From: Deltaproteobacteria bacterium
GTDB taxonomy: Bacteria > Desulfobacterota > Binatia > UBA9968
Length of the DNA stretch: 33,317 bases
Direction of reading: 5' to 3'
Assembly (NCBI GenBank): GCA_016180805.1
Contig: JACPAM010000129.1
Location: forward strand, 1-33,317
The notes below the pieces were generated by a model. That model was not told where the DNA came from. It was given only the letters and a program-made list of their open reading frames with translations, and made no database searches. Position numbers and translations under genes: made by a program. Positions 7,633 through 17,956 of the stretch are shown piece by piece (the stretch's first letter is position 1; each line of letters starts with the position of its first letter).

Positions 7633-9170
7633 AGGTTTAGCCCCTGCCCGGTGGTCGCAGCGTCGGGCGGTGTGACGGGCAAGTGGATGATGAAGCGGGC
7701 ATACTTTCCCGGCTCGCTTTCGACCTGAATTTCCCCACCGTGATCCCTGACAATGCCGTAGCTTACCGAGAGGCCCAAGCCGGTTCCCTCACCGATATCT
7801 TTGGTGGTGAAGAAGGGATCGAAGACGCGGTCGAGATGCTCCGGCCGGATCCCCGGGCCGTTATCCTCGAAGGCGATCCGCAGCCAGCGCGCTACAGAAG
7901 CGCCGGGCGCAATTTTGGTGCTGTTGTCTGAGACTTCAGCCCTGATCTTGATCCACCCCCCGGTCTCCAATCCATGCAGGGAGTTCAAATAAAGGTTCAG
8001 GAAAACTTGCTGCAGGAGATCCGGATCGGCCTGGATAACGGGAGGCGACTCGGGAAGCTCCTGGTCGACTTTTATCCCTTTCTCGTCGAGCTTGTGCTGG
8101 AGGAGTTGACGGACTTCGGTGAGCAGCGAGGCGATATCAACGGCGCGCAGCGTCGGCTCCTTGTGGCGGGAAAACTCCAAAAGCTGGCGGACGATGCCGG
8201 CGATGCGGTCGATCTGCGCGCGAATGATGAGGAGGTTCTCGTTCAGCTCCTCAGCGCTTCGGGGCCGGCGCGTCAGGTATTCGGCGCGTCCGCCGATGAT
8301 GTTGAGCGGCGTGCCGATTTCGTGTGCCAGGCCGGCGGCGAGTTGACCTACCGAGGCCAGCCGCTCGGAATGGCGTAGATCTCTTTCCAGCTTGAGCTTC
8401 TCTTGCTGCTCGTTGACCAGGCTGCCGTAGGTATCCCGGAGCCGTCCGGACAGCCGGTTGAACTCGTTTGCCAAAAGGCCCACTTCGTCTTTGCCCGTGA
8501 CCTGGATGCGCTGCTCCCAGCGGCCTTGACCGATTTCGCGGATTCGCTCAATCAGCTCGTCGATCGGGCGGGAGACGTTGCGCCGCACGATCCATAGGAT
8601 GAGCAGGCTCACGATAAGGACCAGAACGGAAGTCGTGACCACGATTCGGTTTCGCCTGGTCTTGATGGTCTCCGCCAGCCTCCAGCCGTGCCCCTGCCGG
8701 CCGAGCAAAAAGGCCCCCGCGAATTTGTTTTCGGAATTGAAAATCGGTTCGATGTGGTAGTAGACGAGGAGTCCCGGGCCGTGGATGTAGCCCTCGGTTC
8801 CCTTGCCTTTGCGGAACACCGACCCGGGATCAAGCGCAAGAATCGGCGCAGGGTCGAGGCCAGGGAAGTTCTCCGTTAACGAGCTGGACACTGCAACCTT
8901 TTTTCCTTGTAAGTCGTAAACGATGATTCCGTGAATATTTCCCCGTGGTCCCACCCGGTCCACGAACTCCTGGGTTGCCTTGAGGTCGTGGTTGTCCGCG
9001 TAAAGGTCTCTTAGAGCTGCTTCGATGGCTCGGCTGAAGCCGCGCATCCCGACGCGGATTTCGCTCACGAGGTTCTCCCTGTCCTGCCGGACGCTCAAAT
9101 ACCCGTGAACCAGCATGGTTAGGACGACGACGCCGACGAGGTATACGATTAGTTTCGTGCCGAGCTTCAT
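7629..9170 (-). CDS. Sensor histidine kinase partner of the sigma-54 regulator (ZraS/HydH-like)
   Basis: A 513-residue membrane kinase. TM1 lies about residues 7-25, a periplasmic sensing region about 27-172, TM2 about 176-195 and HAMP about 196-248. The dimerisation helix carries His283 in AGLAHEIGTPLN, followed by an HATPase domain with an N-box (FLNLYLNSLHG), G1 (DNGPGIRPEH), F-box (FDPFFTTK) and G2 (GEGTGLGLSV). The HEIGTPLN H-box is typical of kinases paired with NtrC-type regulators. The periplasmic part has no motif that reveals a ligand. The ATG at 9168-9170 lacks a clear Shine-Dalgarno. A near-consensus sigma-54 element (9185-9200, minus) faces this gene and suggests autoregulation. 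Confidence 0.93.
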   Translation of the reverse strand: MKLGTKLIVYLVGVVVLTMLVHGYLSVRQDRENLVSEIRVGMRGFSRAIEAALRDLYADNHDLKATQEFVDRVGPRGNIHGIIVYDLQGKKVAVSSSLTENFPGLDPAPILALDPGSVFRKGKGTEGYIHGPGLLVYYHIEPIFNSENKFAGAFLLGRQGHGWRLAETIKTRRNRIVVTTSVLVLIVSLLILWIVRRNVSRPIDELIERIREIGQGRWEQRIQVTGKDEVGLLANEFNRLSGRLRDTYGSLVNEQQEKLKLERDLRHSERLASVGQLAAGLAHEIGTPLNIIGGRAEYLTRRPRSAEELNENLLIIRAQIDRIAGIVRQLLEFSRHKEPTLRAVDIASLLTEVRQLLQHKLDEKGIKVDQELPESPPVIQADPDLLQQVFLNLYLNSLHGLETGGWIKIRAEVSDNSTKIAPGASVARWLRIAFEDNGPGIRPEHLDRVFDPFFTTKDIGEGTGLGLSVSYGIVRDHGGEIQVESEPGKYARFIIHLPVTPPDAATTGQGLNL

Positions 9171-9184
9171 AGCCGGCTTGGGTA

Positions 9185-9200
9185 TGCAATCGCGGTGCCG
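9185..9200 (-). promoter_or_regulatory. Candidate sigma-54 promoter facing the histidine kinase gene
   Basis: On the minus strand CGGCAC-CGCGA-TTGCA matches the -24/-12 consensus (TGGCAC-N5-TTGCW) except for the first base, with the exact ten bases between GG and GC. Transcription would start only about four bases before the kinase ATG. That is unusually short and lowers confidence. Confidence 0.4.
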
Positions 9201-9287
9201 CTAAGAGCAAAGGCTAGAAGTTTCGTCTGAAGGCCCCGACCACGCACGCATAGTGAACTTTCTCACCGCGCGCCAATCTCTAGCCAT

Positions 9288-9321
9288 CGCAATTTACATC
9301 GTCGTGTCGCATTTTACAACG
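9288..9321. promoter_or_regulatory. Direct repeats, candidate enhancer site for the sigma-54 regulator
   Basis: CGCAATTTACATCG (9288-9301) and CGCATTTTACAACG (9308-9321) agree at 12 of 14 positions and are 20 bases apart, about two helical turns. They lie roughly 90-123 bases upstream of the predicted start from the plus-strand sigma-54 promoter and 114-147 from the minus-strand one. This is the usual position for binding by an NtrC-type activator. The link to this regulator is an inference. Confidence 0.45.
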
Positions 9322-9384
9322 AAGACAACTCAGCGTGGCCCGCGCTTCGTCAATGAATACACGTGGGTAGATTTTGGCGGCTGC

Positions 9385-9400
9385 TGGCACGCAAGTTGCT
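9385..9400 (+). promoter_or_regulatory. Sigma-54 (-24/-12) promoter of the small exported peptide gene
   Basis: CTGGCAC-GCAAG-TTGCT fits the consensus TGGCAC-N5-TTGCW completely, with exactly ten bases between the GG (9386-9387) and GC (9398-9399). The start of transcription would be near 9411, leaving a leader of about 35 bases with a very strong ribosome binding site. It lies divergent from and next to a sigma-54 two-component system. Confidence 0.8.
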
Positions 9401-9430
9401 CGCTGGTTGGAGCGGAAGAACGATAGGGAG

Positions 9431-9440
9431 AAAGGAGGTG
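9431..9440 (+). promoter_or_regulatory. Strong ribosome binding site
   Basis: AAAGGAGGTG is nearly a full complement of the 16S rRNA 3' end and sits five bases before the ATG at 9446. It is one of the strongest sites in the window and fixes the start of the short peptide gene. Confidence 0.85.
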
Positions 9441-9445
9441 AAAAA

Positions 9446-9592
9446 ATGAAAAAGCTAGCCATCGCAATGGCCATCGTTTTAGGCTTGAACTTGGTTGGGT
9501 GGACCGTTACCGGCATTACCAAGCTCAGCTACGCTCAGGAGAGCCCCCAGCCGGATACAGAGCCGAAACCGGAAAAACCTTCAGGTGAATAA
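9446..9592 (+). CDS. 48-residue exported peptide, unknown function
   Basis: The product begins MKKLAIAMAIVLGLNL, a classic signal peptide with a positive n-region and a hydrophobic core to about residue 24. A cleavage motif SYA precedes Gln31. The predicted mature part is only 18 residues, QESPQPDTEPKPEKPSGE: proline- and Glu/Lys-rich, with no Cys or His. It is not recognised. Arguments that it is a real gene are the consensus sigma-54 promoter, the near-perfect ribosome binding site, the signal-peptide pattern and the position divergent from a sensor kinase. E. coli zraP holds the same position relative to zraSR, but ZraP is larger and binds zinc, and this peptide does not resemble it. Alternatively the uncleaved helix could act as a small membrane protein. 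The 72-residue longer frame from 9374 is unlikely because it would start upstream of the promoter. Confidence 0.75.
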   Translation: MKKLAIAMAIVLGLNLVGWTVTGITKLSYAQESPQPDTEPKPEKPSGE

Positions 9593-9627
9593 GCACTCCC
9601 GGCTCCACCTATAGTCGATTAGTCGAG

Positions 9628-9663
9628 CGCGAGAGAGGGAGGACCGATCCCCCTTCTCTCGCG
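9628..9663. terminator. Hairpin between convergent genes, possible bidirectional terminator
   Basis: CGCGAGAGA (9628-9636) pairs with TCTCTCGCG (9655-9663), and further G/C pairs extend inward. It lies between the end of the exported peptide gene and the end of the acylphosphatase gene. There is no T-run on either side, so the terminator call is tentative. Confidence 0.45.
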
Positions 9664-9715
9664 TCGGCAGTGGCTTCGTGCCTGCCCCGAAGCCCCCTGC
9701 TCTTGCGGCGCCGGG

Positions 9716-10006
9716 TCATCTGCTAATTCGGAAATCGCGGAATTCGCCGCGACAGTTCTCCCACCGAAGCGTAACGTTGTGCACATGCGCTCCTGGGGGC
9801 CCGTGGCGGCACCAGGCGATGAGATCGTCCAAGCGCTTTCGTTCGCCTTCGGCGAGGACCTCCACCGCACCGTCGGGACAGTTTCTTACCCATCCTTTCA
9901 CGCCTAATCGATTGGCCTCTGCGGCCGCAGTGGCCCGAAAGAATACCCCCTGGACCCTGCCCTCGATAATTAGGTGAACGCGCGCCTTTTCACTGACCTT
10001 GTCCAT
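9716..10006 (-). CDS. acyP: Acylphosphatase
   Basis: A 96-residue enzyme that hydrolyses carboxyl-phosphate bonds such as those of acetyl or carbamoyl phosphate in the cytoplasm. The active-site loop GRVQGVFFR gives the catalytic Arg24, and the GWVRNCPDGAVEV segment supplies Asn42, which orients the water. The length is normal for the family (about 90-100). The ATG is at 10004-10006, with an AGAGG-type stretch somewhat far upstream. No functional link to neighbours is evident. Confidence 0.92.
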   Translation of the reverse strand: MDKVSEKARVHLIIEGRVQGVFFRATAAAEANRLGVKGWVRNCPDGAVEVLAEGERKRLDDLIAWCRHGPPGAHVHNVTLRWENCRGEFRDFRISR

Positions 10007-10062
10007 GCCGTTTCGCTTTAACCTCTAGCCTGGAGAGCGGAGATGTTCAAGCTTACAGGGAG

Positions 10063-12624
<2,562 letters not shown>

Positions 12625-12712
12625 AAAAAAATTACCATAAACAACAAACCGGGAGAAGAGAGGGACCCCCTAGATTGACCCCCCTGGGGGAGTATGTTAA
12701 CTAGTTCAACTG

Positions 12713-14369
12713 ATGGCCATCGGCCTATTTTTTTGGATACCTCTGCTTCTCCTCTTATCGGCCTGCGCCACGACGGCGCCTGAGCTCAAGGAGCCCCCGA
12801 AGGACCTCGCCTGGGAACCCACGGATCCGTTTGTTAAGCAAGAAAAAGTCGCCATTCCGCAAGAGGCAAAGGCCCTGGGCCAATTCTTATTTGCGCGTCC
12901 GTCTCGCCACCCTTTATCTCAGAAAGGGGGATCTGAAAAGCTCCTTGAAGGAGGCAGAGGAGGCGGTTCGGCTCGATCCCAAGGGGATCGACAGCCAGTT
13001 GCTTCTGGCCGGGTTGTACTCTGCGACGGGGTTAGAGGCGCGGGCCGTCAAAGGGTACGATGAGGTGCTGCGTCTCGATCCCGGCAACCAAGACGCCTTG
13101 CTTTATGCAGGAGCGCTTGAGCTCAAGCTCGGGGACCACGAAAAAGCGCTAAAGTATCTCGAGAGGCTTTTGGCCCTCAATCCCAAGTCCATGCTCGGGC
13201 ATTACTATGTCGGGCGCGTACGGGCGAAGAGCCGGCTGTACCTGGCCGCGGAAGAAAGCTACCGCAAGGCCCTGGAAATCAACCCGAAGGCCGAGCCCGC
13301 GCTGATGGATTTAGCTTTGGTCTACGAGCTCGAGGGCAAGACCGAAGACGCCGTTCAGACGTACAAAAAGCTCTTGCAGGTCAACCCGCAAAGCGCCTGG
13401 GCAACAAAGCGGTTGGGCGAGCTTTATGTGGGCCAGCAGAGGCTCGACGAGGCCCTGTCGCAGTTTCAACGGCTGGAGTCGATCGAAGCCGACCCGCGCG
13501 AGACCCGCACCCGCATCGGGCTCATTTATTTCGAGAAAGGTGATTTCGAACGGGCGGCTACGGAGTTCAATCTGGTCCTGGCGGCGGATCCGAAAAACGA
13601 TCGGGTCCGCTACTATCTGGGATCGACCTACGTCGAGCTAAAAGCCGATGCCAGGGCGCTCGAAGAGTTCGCGCGTATTTCGGAAGCGAGCGAGTACTTC
13701 GCCGATGCGCGCATCCAGATGGCCTACCTTTATGACCGGCTGAACGATCTGCCGAAGGCCATCGAAGCGGTCACGGCTGCGCTGGCAAAGAAAAAAGAGC
13801 GGATCGAAGTCCTGGGACTTCTGGCCTCGCTTTACCGCAAGGCCAAGGATTTTCCGAAAGCCATTGAGGTCATGGAAAAAGTCGTGGCCATGGATCCCAA
13901 AAGCGATCAGGCCCGCTTTCAGCTCGGGGCTCTCTATGATGAGAACAAGAACAAAGACAAGACCGTCGAGCACATGAAGAAGGCGATCGAGCTGAACCCG
14001 CAAAACGCGCCCGCCTTAAATTACTTAGGCTACACGTGGGCGGAGATGGGGGTCAATCTCGACGAAGCGGAGAAACTCATCTTAAGGGCGCTCAAGATTC
14101 AACCCGACGACGGCGCGTATATCGACAGCCTGGGGTGGGTTTACTACCAAAAGGGAAATTACCAAAAGGCCGTCGAGCAACTGGAACGCGCGGTCGAGCT
14201 GGCGAGCGACGATCCGACGATCATCGAGCACCTTGCCGATGCCTATGCGAAGGTCGGCAAGCCGGAATGGGCCCTGGCGCGTTACAAAGATGCGCTGGCA
14301 AAGACGAAGGAAGAGGAGCAGTCCAAGCGGATCCGGGAGAAGATCCAGCTCTTGGAGAGGAAGATTTGA
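12713..14369 (+). CDS. TPR-repeat lipoprotein (frameshifted near the N-terminus)
   Basis: The ATG at 12713 begins a lipoprotein signal: a hydrophobic run, then the lipobox LSAC with Cys18. After about 55 residues this frame degenerates, while a different frame carries on with TPR sequence to 14369. The two join cleanly if one G is removed from the GGG at 12877-12879, giving EAKAL-ANSYLRVRLATLY and a 551-residue protein. The body is a long solenoid of TPR units with the typical A-x-x-Y/L...L-x-P spacing (for example YYVGRVRAKSRLYLAAEESY and LNYLGYTWAEMGVNLDEAEK), ending in a basic helix. TPR lipoproteins scaffold envelope protein complexes; the partner is unknown. The gene overlaps the next one by four bases (TTGA) and probably heads the transporter operon. 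Without the repair, the open frame is 12831-14369. Confidence 0.85.
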
Positions 14370-15193
14370 GGTCGCCTGATTGGCAGGGGCTCTTGTGGCG
14401 GCCTCGCTGCCGCGCCATCGTCGGTGCAGCGATCTTGCTGAGCGCCTTAAGCTGCGCGCCGGTTGTCCCCCCCGGCCCCGCGGTCACCAATCGCATCCCG
14501 CAGCACGCTCTCGATCCAGGGGAGATCGTTCGAAGGCTTGCTCACAGAGAGCAGCAGCTCTGGTCGTTGCGCACGCTGGCCACCGTGGATTACTCAAGCT
14601 GGCGTGGCCGGGGAAGGTTCCAAGAGGTCGTTCTCGTTCGCCGGCCCGATCGGTTGCGTCTGGAGACGCTCTCGCAGCTCGGCGCCGTCCTGATCGTTAC
14701 TGCGGCGAGCGATGAGGTGGTCGGCTTTCACCCGCAGGAAAATCTCCTCTATCGAGGCCGAGGCTCGAAGGAAAATCTCTTCCGTTATACGCAGATCCCC
14801 TTGGAGTTGGAGGAGGTGACCCGGCTTCTGTTGGGCCTTCCTCCGGTGGATTTGACCCGGCGCTGGGAAGGCAACGGCAATCCCATAAGCTGGGAGGGGG
14901 GAGGGGGCCGGCGGGAAACGATTTTCTTCGATCCGACCCACGGCTTGCCGCTCAGATGGGAACGTTTCGATGACAATGGCGAGATCGAACTCAGTGCCAG
15001 CTTTTCCGATTTTTCCGTCACCTCCGGCGGCCTCTTTCCGATGATGCTATCCTTCGCCGTGCCGACGCGACAACTCCATGTGGAGGTCCGCTACCAGGAG
15101 CCGGAGCTAAACGTGGTACTGCCCGAGTCCCTGTTCGTCCAGGAAAAACCCCCGCACGTGCGTGAAGTCCCGTTGGAATCTCTCGGAGGCTAA
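14366..15193 (+). CDS. LolB/DUF4292-like outer-membrane lipoprotein
   Basis: About 275 residues. A short N-terminal hydrophobic stretch leads to ALSC (Cys30), an imperfect lipobox. The rest looks like the LolA/LolB half-barrel fold: a helix with LWSLRTLATVDYSS, then a run of beta-strands with RPDRLRLETLSQLG, LLLGLPPVD, a Gly-rich turn, FFDPTHGLPLRWERF and a late LNVVLPESLF. LolB inserts lipoproteins into the outer membrane, and DUF4292 proteins are its relatives; the true role here is not known. The TTG at 14366 overlaps the TPR gene stop and follows GGAGAGG at a suitable distance. A later TTG/GTG cannot be excluded. Its frame remains open far upstream inside the TPR gene, but that part is an antiframe artefact. 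Confidence 0.75.
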   Translation: MRSPDWQGLLWRPRCRAIVGAAILLSALSCAPVVPPGPAVTNRIPQHALDPGEIVRRLAHREQQLWSLRTLATVDYSSWRGRGRFQEVVLVRRPDRLRLETLSQLGAVLIVTAASDEVVGFHPQENLLYRGRGSKENLFRYTQIPLELEEVTRLLLGLPPVDLTRRWEGNGNPISWEGGGGRRETIFFDPTHGLPLRWERFDDNGEIELSASFSDFSVTSGGLFPMMLSFAVPTRQLHVEVRYQEPELNVVLPESLFVQEKPPHVREVPLESLGG

Positions 15194-15199
15194 GCCGGG

Positions 15200-16870
15200 A
15201 TGGGAGCTAGAGATGTGATTGTTTTTTTCTCTTTATCTCTGTCCCTATCCCTGTCTCTTTTTGGCTGCGGCGAGCGGGAGCGTGCCGAGACACCCCTGCC
15301 CAATCTGAAGTCAGTCGCTGCGAGCCCGCAGCCCGCGTACGGGGATACGGTGGTCGAGGGGTCGATCGGCGAGGCAACGAACCTGATCCCCATGCTGGCT
15401 TCCGATAGCGCGTCGCACGGCATCGCCGGCCTGATCATCAATGGTCTGCTCAAGTACGATAAGGACGTGCGGCTCGTCGGGGACCTCGCGGAGTCGTGGG
15501 AAGTGAGCCAGGGAGGCTTGCAGATCACGTTCAAGTTGCGCCGCAACGTTCGCTGGCATGACGGTCATCGATTCACGGCCCACGATGTCCTGTTCGGCTT
15601 TCAAACCATTATCAATCCGAACACGCCCACGGCCTATGCGGAGGATTTCCGTCAAGTGAAAAAGGCCGAAGTCATCGATGACTACACGTTTCGCGTGACC
15701 TATGAAAAACCGTTCGCTCCGGCCTTGAGCAGTTGGGGCAGTTTGGTGGTCTTGCCCAAGCACCTGCTTGAAGGGAAGGACATTACCAAGAGCGAGCTGG
15801 CGCGAAAGCCGGTCGGCACGGGGCCGTATCGCTTCAAAGAATGGATCAGTCGCGACCGGGTGATCCTGGAGGCGAACCCGGATTACTTCGAGGGGCGCCC
15901 GTATGTCGACCGCTACGTGGTCCGGGTTATCCCGGACCTGGCCACGATGTTCCTGGAGCTCAAGGCCGGTGGCCTGGATCTCATGGGCCTTACCCCGATT
16001 CAATACAAGCGCCAGACCGACGACCCTTTTTTCCGCAAGCGCTTTACGAAGTACCGCTACCTGGCCAATGCCTACACCTACCTGGGTTACAACCTGCTCG
16101 AGCCGAAGTTTCAAGACAAGCGCGTGCGCCAGGCGCTTTCCTACGCGATCGACAAGGACGAGATCATCAAGGTCGTGCTGTTGGGCCTGGGGGCGCCAGC
16201 TACCGGGCCGTACAAGCCCACCCTTTGGTTTTATAACCCCGATGTGAAAAAATACCCGCACGATCCGGCCAAGGCGCTCGCTCTGCTCAAGGAGGCCGGC
16301 TGGGAGGATCGCGATGGCGACGGGGTTCTGGACAAGGACGGGCAGCCGTTTGAGTTCACGGTGATCACCAATGAGGGCAACGCGCTCAGGCACAGGACCG
16401 CCGTGATCATCCAGGAGCGGTTAAAAAAAATCGGCGTCCGCATGAAAATCCGCGTCATCGAATGGTCGGCCTTTATCAACGAGTTCATCGACAAGAAGAA
16501 CTTCGAGGCGACCATCCTGGGCTGGACGACCGGCTTCGAGCCCGACCAGTACGATATCTGGCACTCGAGCAAGACCGGAAAAAAGGAGTTGAATTTCATC
16601 TCATACAAAAATCCCGAGGTCGACGAGCTTTTGGAGGCGGGCCGGCGAACCTTTGAGCAGGAAAAGCGCACGGCAATCTATGGCCGGTTTCAGGCGATTT
16701 TGGCGGAGGAGCAACCCTATACGTTCCTGTACGTCCCCGAGGCTTTGCCCATCGTCAATGCCCGGATTCATGGCATCGAGCCGTCTCCGCTCGGGATCAG
16801 TTACAACTTTAACCGCTGGTATGTGCCGAGGGAACTGCAAAGGTATGGTCAGGTGGCGCTCGTCCCCTGA
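15200..16870 (+). CDS. Dipeptide/oligopeptide ABC transporter substrate-binding lipoprotein
   Basis: A 556-residue SBP_bac_5 (DppA/OppA-type) protein that captures peptides in the periplasm for the permease pair downstream. The lipoprotein signal ends LFGC, with Cys23 as the lipid site. Family hallmarks include GDLAESWEVS, FKLRRNVRWHDGHRFTAHDV, the VGTGPYRFKEW segment and RQALSYAIDKDEII near the hinge. The signal peptide is odd: residues 11-20 are five Ser-Leu repeats encoded by a degenerate hexamer tract. The gene begins seven bases after the LolB-like gene and is followed by an AT-rich repeat before the permease. SBP_bac_5 members also bind nickel, haem or opines, so the substrate is uncertain. 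Confidence 0.93.
   Translation: MGARDVIVFFSLSLSLSLSLFGCGERERAETPLPNLKSVAASPQPAYGDTVVEGSIGEATNLIPMLASDSASHGIAGLIINGLLKYDKDVRLVGDLAESWEVSQGGLQITFKLRRNVRWHDGHRFTAHDVLFGFQTIINPNTPTAYAEDFRQVKKAEVIDDYTFRVTYEKPFAPALSSWGSLVVLPKHLLEGKDITKSELARKPVGTGPYRFKEWISRDRVILEANPDYFEGRPYVDRYVVRVIPDLATMFLELKAGGLDLMGLTPIQYKRQTDDPFFRKRFTKYRYLANAYTYLGYNLLEPKFQDKRVRQALSYAIDKDEIIKVVLLGLGAPATGPYKPTLWFYNPDVKKYPHDPAKALALLKEAGWEDRDGDGVLDKDGQPFEFTVITNEGNALRHRTAVIIQERLKKIGVRMKIRVIEWSAFINEFIDKKNFEATILGWTTGFEPDQYDIWHSSKTGKKELNFISYKNPEVDELLEAGRRTFEQEKRTAIYGRFQAILAEEQPYTFLYVPEALPIVNARIHGIEPSPLGISYNFNRWYVPRELQRYGQVALVP
15230..15259 (+). repeat. Hexanucleotide repeat tract encoding (Ser-Leu)5
   Basis: Five degenerate six-base units of the form TCYYTN within the signal-peptide region of the binding protein. 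Each unit encodes Ser-Leu, so gain or loss of a unit would change the length of the hydrophobic core without a frameshift. Confidence 0.7.
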
Positions 16871-16873
16871 GAA

Positions 16874-16968
16874 TTGCAAATTTCAAATTGCAGACGGCAA
16901 ACGTCGAAATTTTCGGATGACGACTCAGTTTTTCATTTTTCATTTTGCCCTTTGCCTTTTGCATTGAA
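16874..16968. repeat. AT-rich simple-sequence hairpin element in the transporter operon
   Basis: Starts gaattgcaaatttcaaattg and ends tttgccttttgcattga, with complementary blocks in between. It shares its TTTGC...GCATTGA right end with the element at 10063-10137. It separates the binding protein gene from the first permease gene by about 100 bases. Confidence 0.6.
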
Positions 16969-16975
16969 TGCGGCC

Positions 16976-17956
16976 ATGACGAGCTATCTTATTCGCCGGG
17001 TTCTGACTCTCATTCCACTCTTTTTCGGCATTACCCTGATCTCTTTCCTGGTCATTCATCTGGCCCCCGGAAGCCCCATCGACGTGCTGGCCGATCTCAA
17101 CCCGAAAATGACCGCGGAGGCCAAACAGAGATTGATCACCTATTATAGACTGGACAAGCCCTTGCACGAGCGCTACTGGCAATGGCTCAGGCGGTTTTTG
17201 GCGCTTGACTTCGGTGTTTCGTTCTCGGCGGATCGTCGCCCGGTGATGGACAAAATAAAGGAGACCCTGCCGATCACCATCACGATCAACGTCCTGTCCC
17301 TGCTCTTGATCTTGCTGGTCGCCGTCCCGATCGGCGCCTATTCCGCATCCCACCCGTATTCGACGTTTGACAAGTTTCTGACGGTGTTCGTCTATGTCGG
17401 CTTTGCGATTCCCACTTTCTGGCTGGCACTCCTCGCCCTGATCTTCTTTTCCGTTCAACTGGAATGGCTGCCGATCTCGGGGCTCAGATCGCTCGACTAT
17501 GCGAACCTCTCGCTTGTGGGTAAGCTCTGGGACTTTGTCTCCCACCTCATCCTGCCCGTGTTGCTTTCGGCCTTCAGCGGCCTGGCGGGCCTTTCCCGTT
17601 ATATGAGGGGAAGCATGTTGGAGGTGATGCGCCAGGATTACATCACCGCGGCTCGCTCCAAGGGTCTATCGGAGGCGGAAGTCATCTACAAACATGCGCT
17701 GCGCAACGCGCTCCTGCCAGTGGTGACGATTCTCGGGTTGTCCGTGCCGAGCCTGATCGGCGGCTCAGTCATTTTCGAGCAGATCTTCGGAATTCCCGGT
17801 ATGGGCCGTCTCTTTTTTACCGGCGTGATGAGCCGGGATTATCCTCTGGTGATGGGAATATTGACGATCGGCGCCTTTCTAACGCTCTTAGGCAATCTTG
17901 TGGCCGACGTCTCCTATGCCGTTGTGGACCCGCGCATCCGCCGTGGAGGAGGATGA
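16976..17956 (+). CDS. dppB: Peptide ABC transporter permease (DppB/OppB type)
   Basis: A 326-residue inner-membrane permease with about six transmembrane segments. It shows the family N-terminus ([21 protein letters not shown]), the long periplasmic loop after TM1 with APGSP, and the cytoplasmic EAA-type loop ([27 protein letters not shown]) that docks on the ATPases. The C-terminus ends VVDPRIRR, as is typical. The ATG at 16976 is the natural start. The frame is open further upstream through the AT-rich repeat, but that part is not conserved. It overlaps dppC by four bases (ATGA). The Dpp or Opp substrate class cannot be decided. Confidence 0.93.
   Translation: MTSYLIRRVLTLIPLFFGITLISFLVIHLAPGSPIDVLADLNPKMTAEAKQRLITYYRLDKPLHERYWQWLRRFLALDFGVSFSADRRPVMDKIKETLPITITINVLSLLLILLVAVPIGAYSASHPYSTFDKFLTVFVYVGFAIPTFWLALLALIFFSVQLEWLPISGLRSLDYANLSLVGKLWDFVSHLILPVLLSAFSGLAGLSRYMRGSMLEVMRQDYITAARSKGLSEAEVIYKHALRNALLPVVTILGLSVPSLIGGSVIFEQIFGIPGMGRLFFTGVMSRDYPLVMGILTIGAFLTLLGNLVADVSYAVVDPRIRRGGG

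Noticed and set aside
12675-12703. Possible sigma-70 promoter (TTGACC then TAACTA) before the TPR lipoprotein gene
   Set aside because: The -10 box is poor and the start of transcription would fall almost on the ATG; too weak to list as a feature.
15311-16393. 360-residue minus-strand open frame opposite the binding protein gene
   Set aside because: Antisense shadow of a clear SBP_bac_5 gene; no start context and no recognisable domain.
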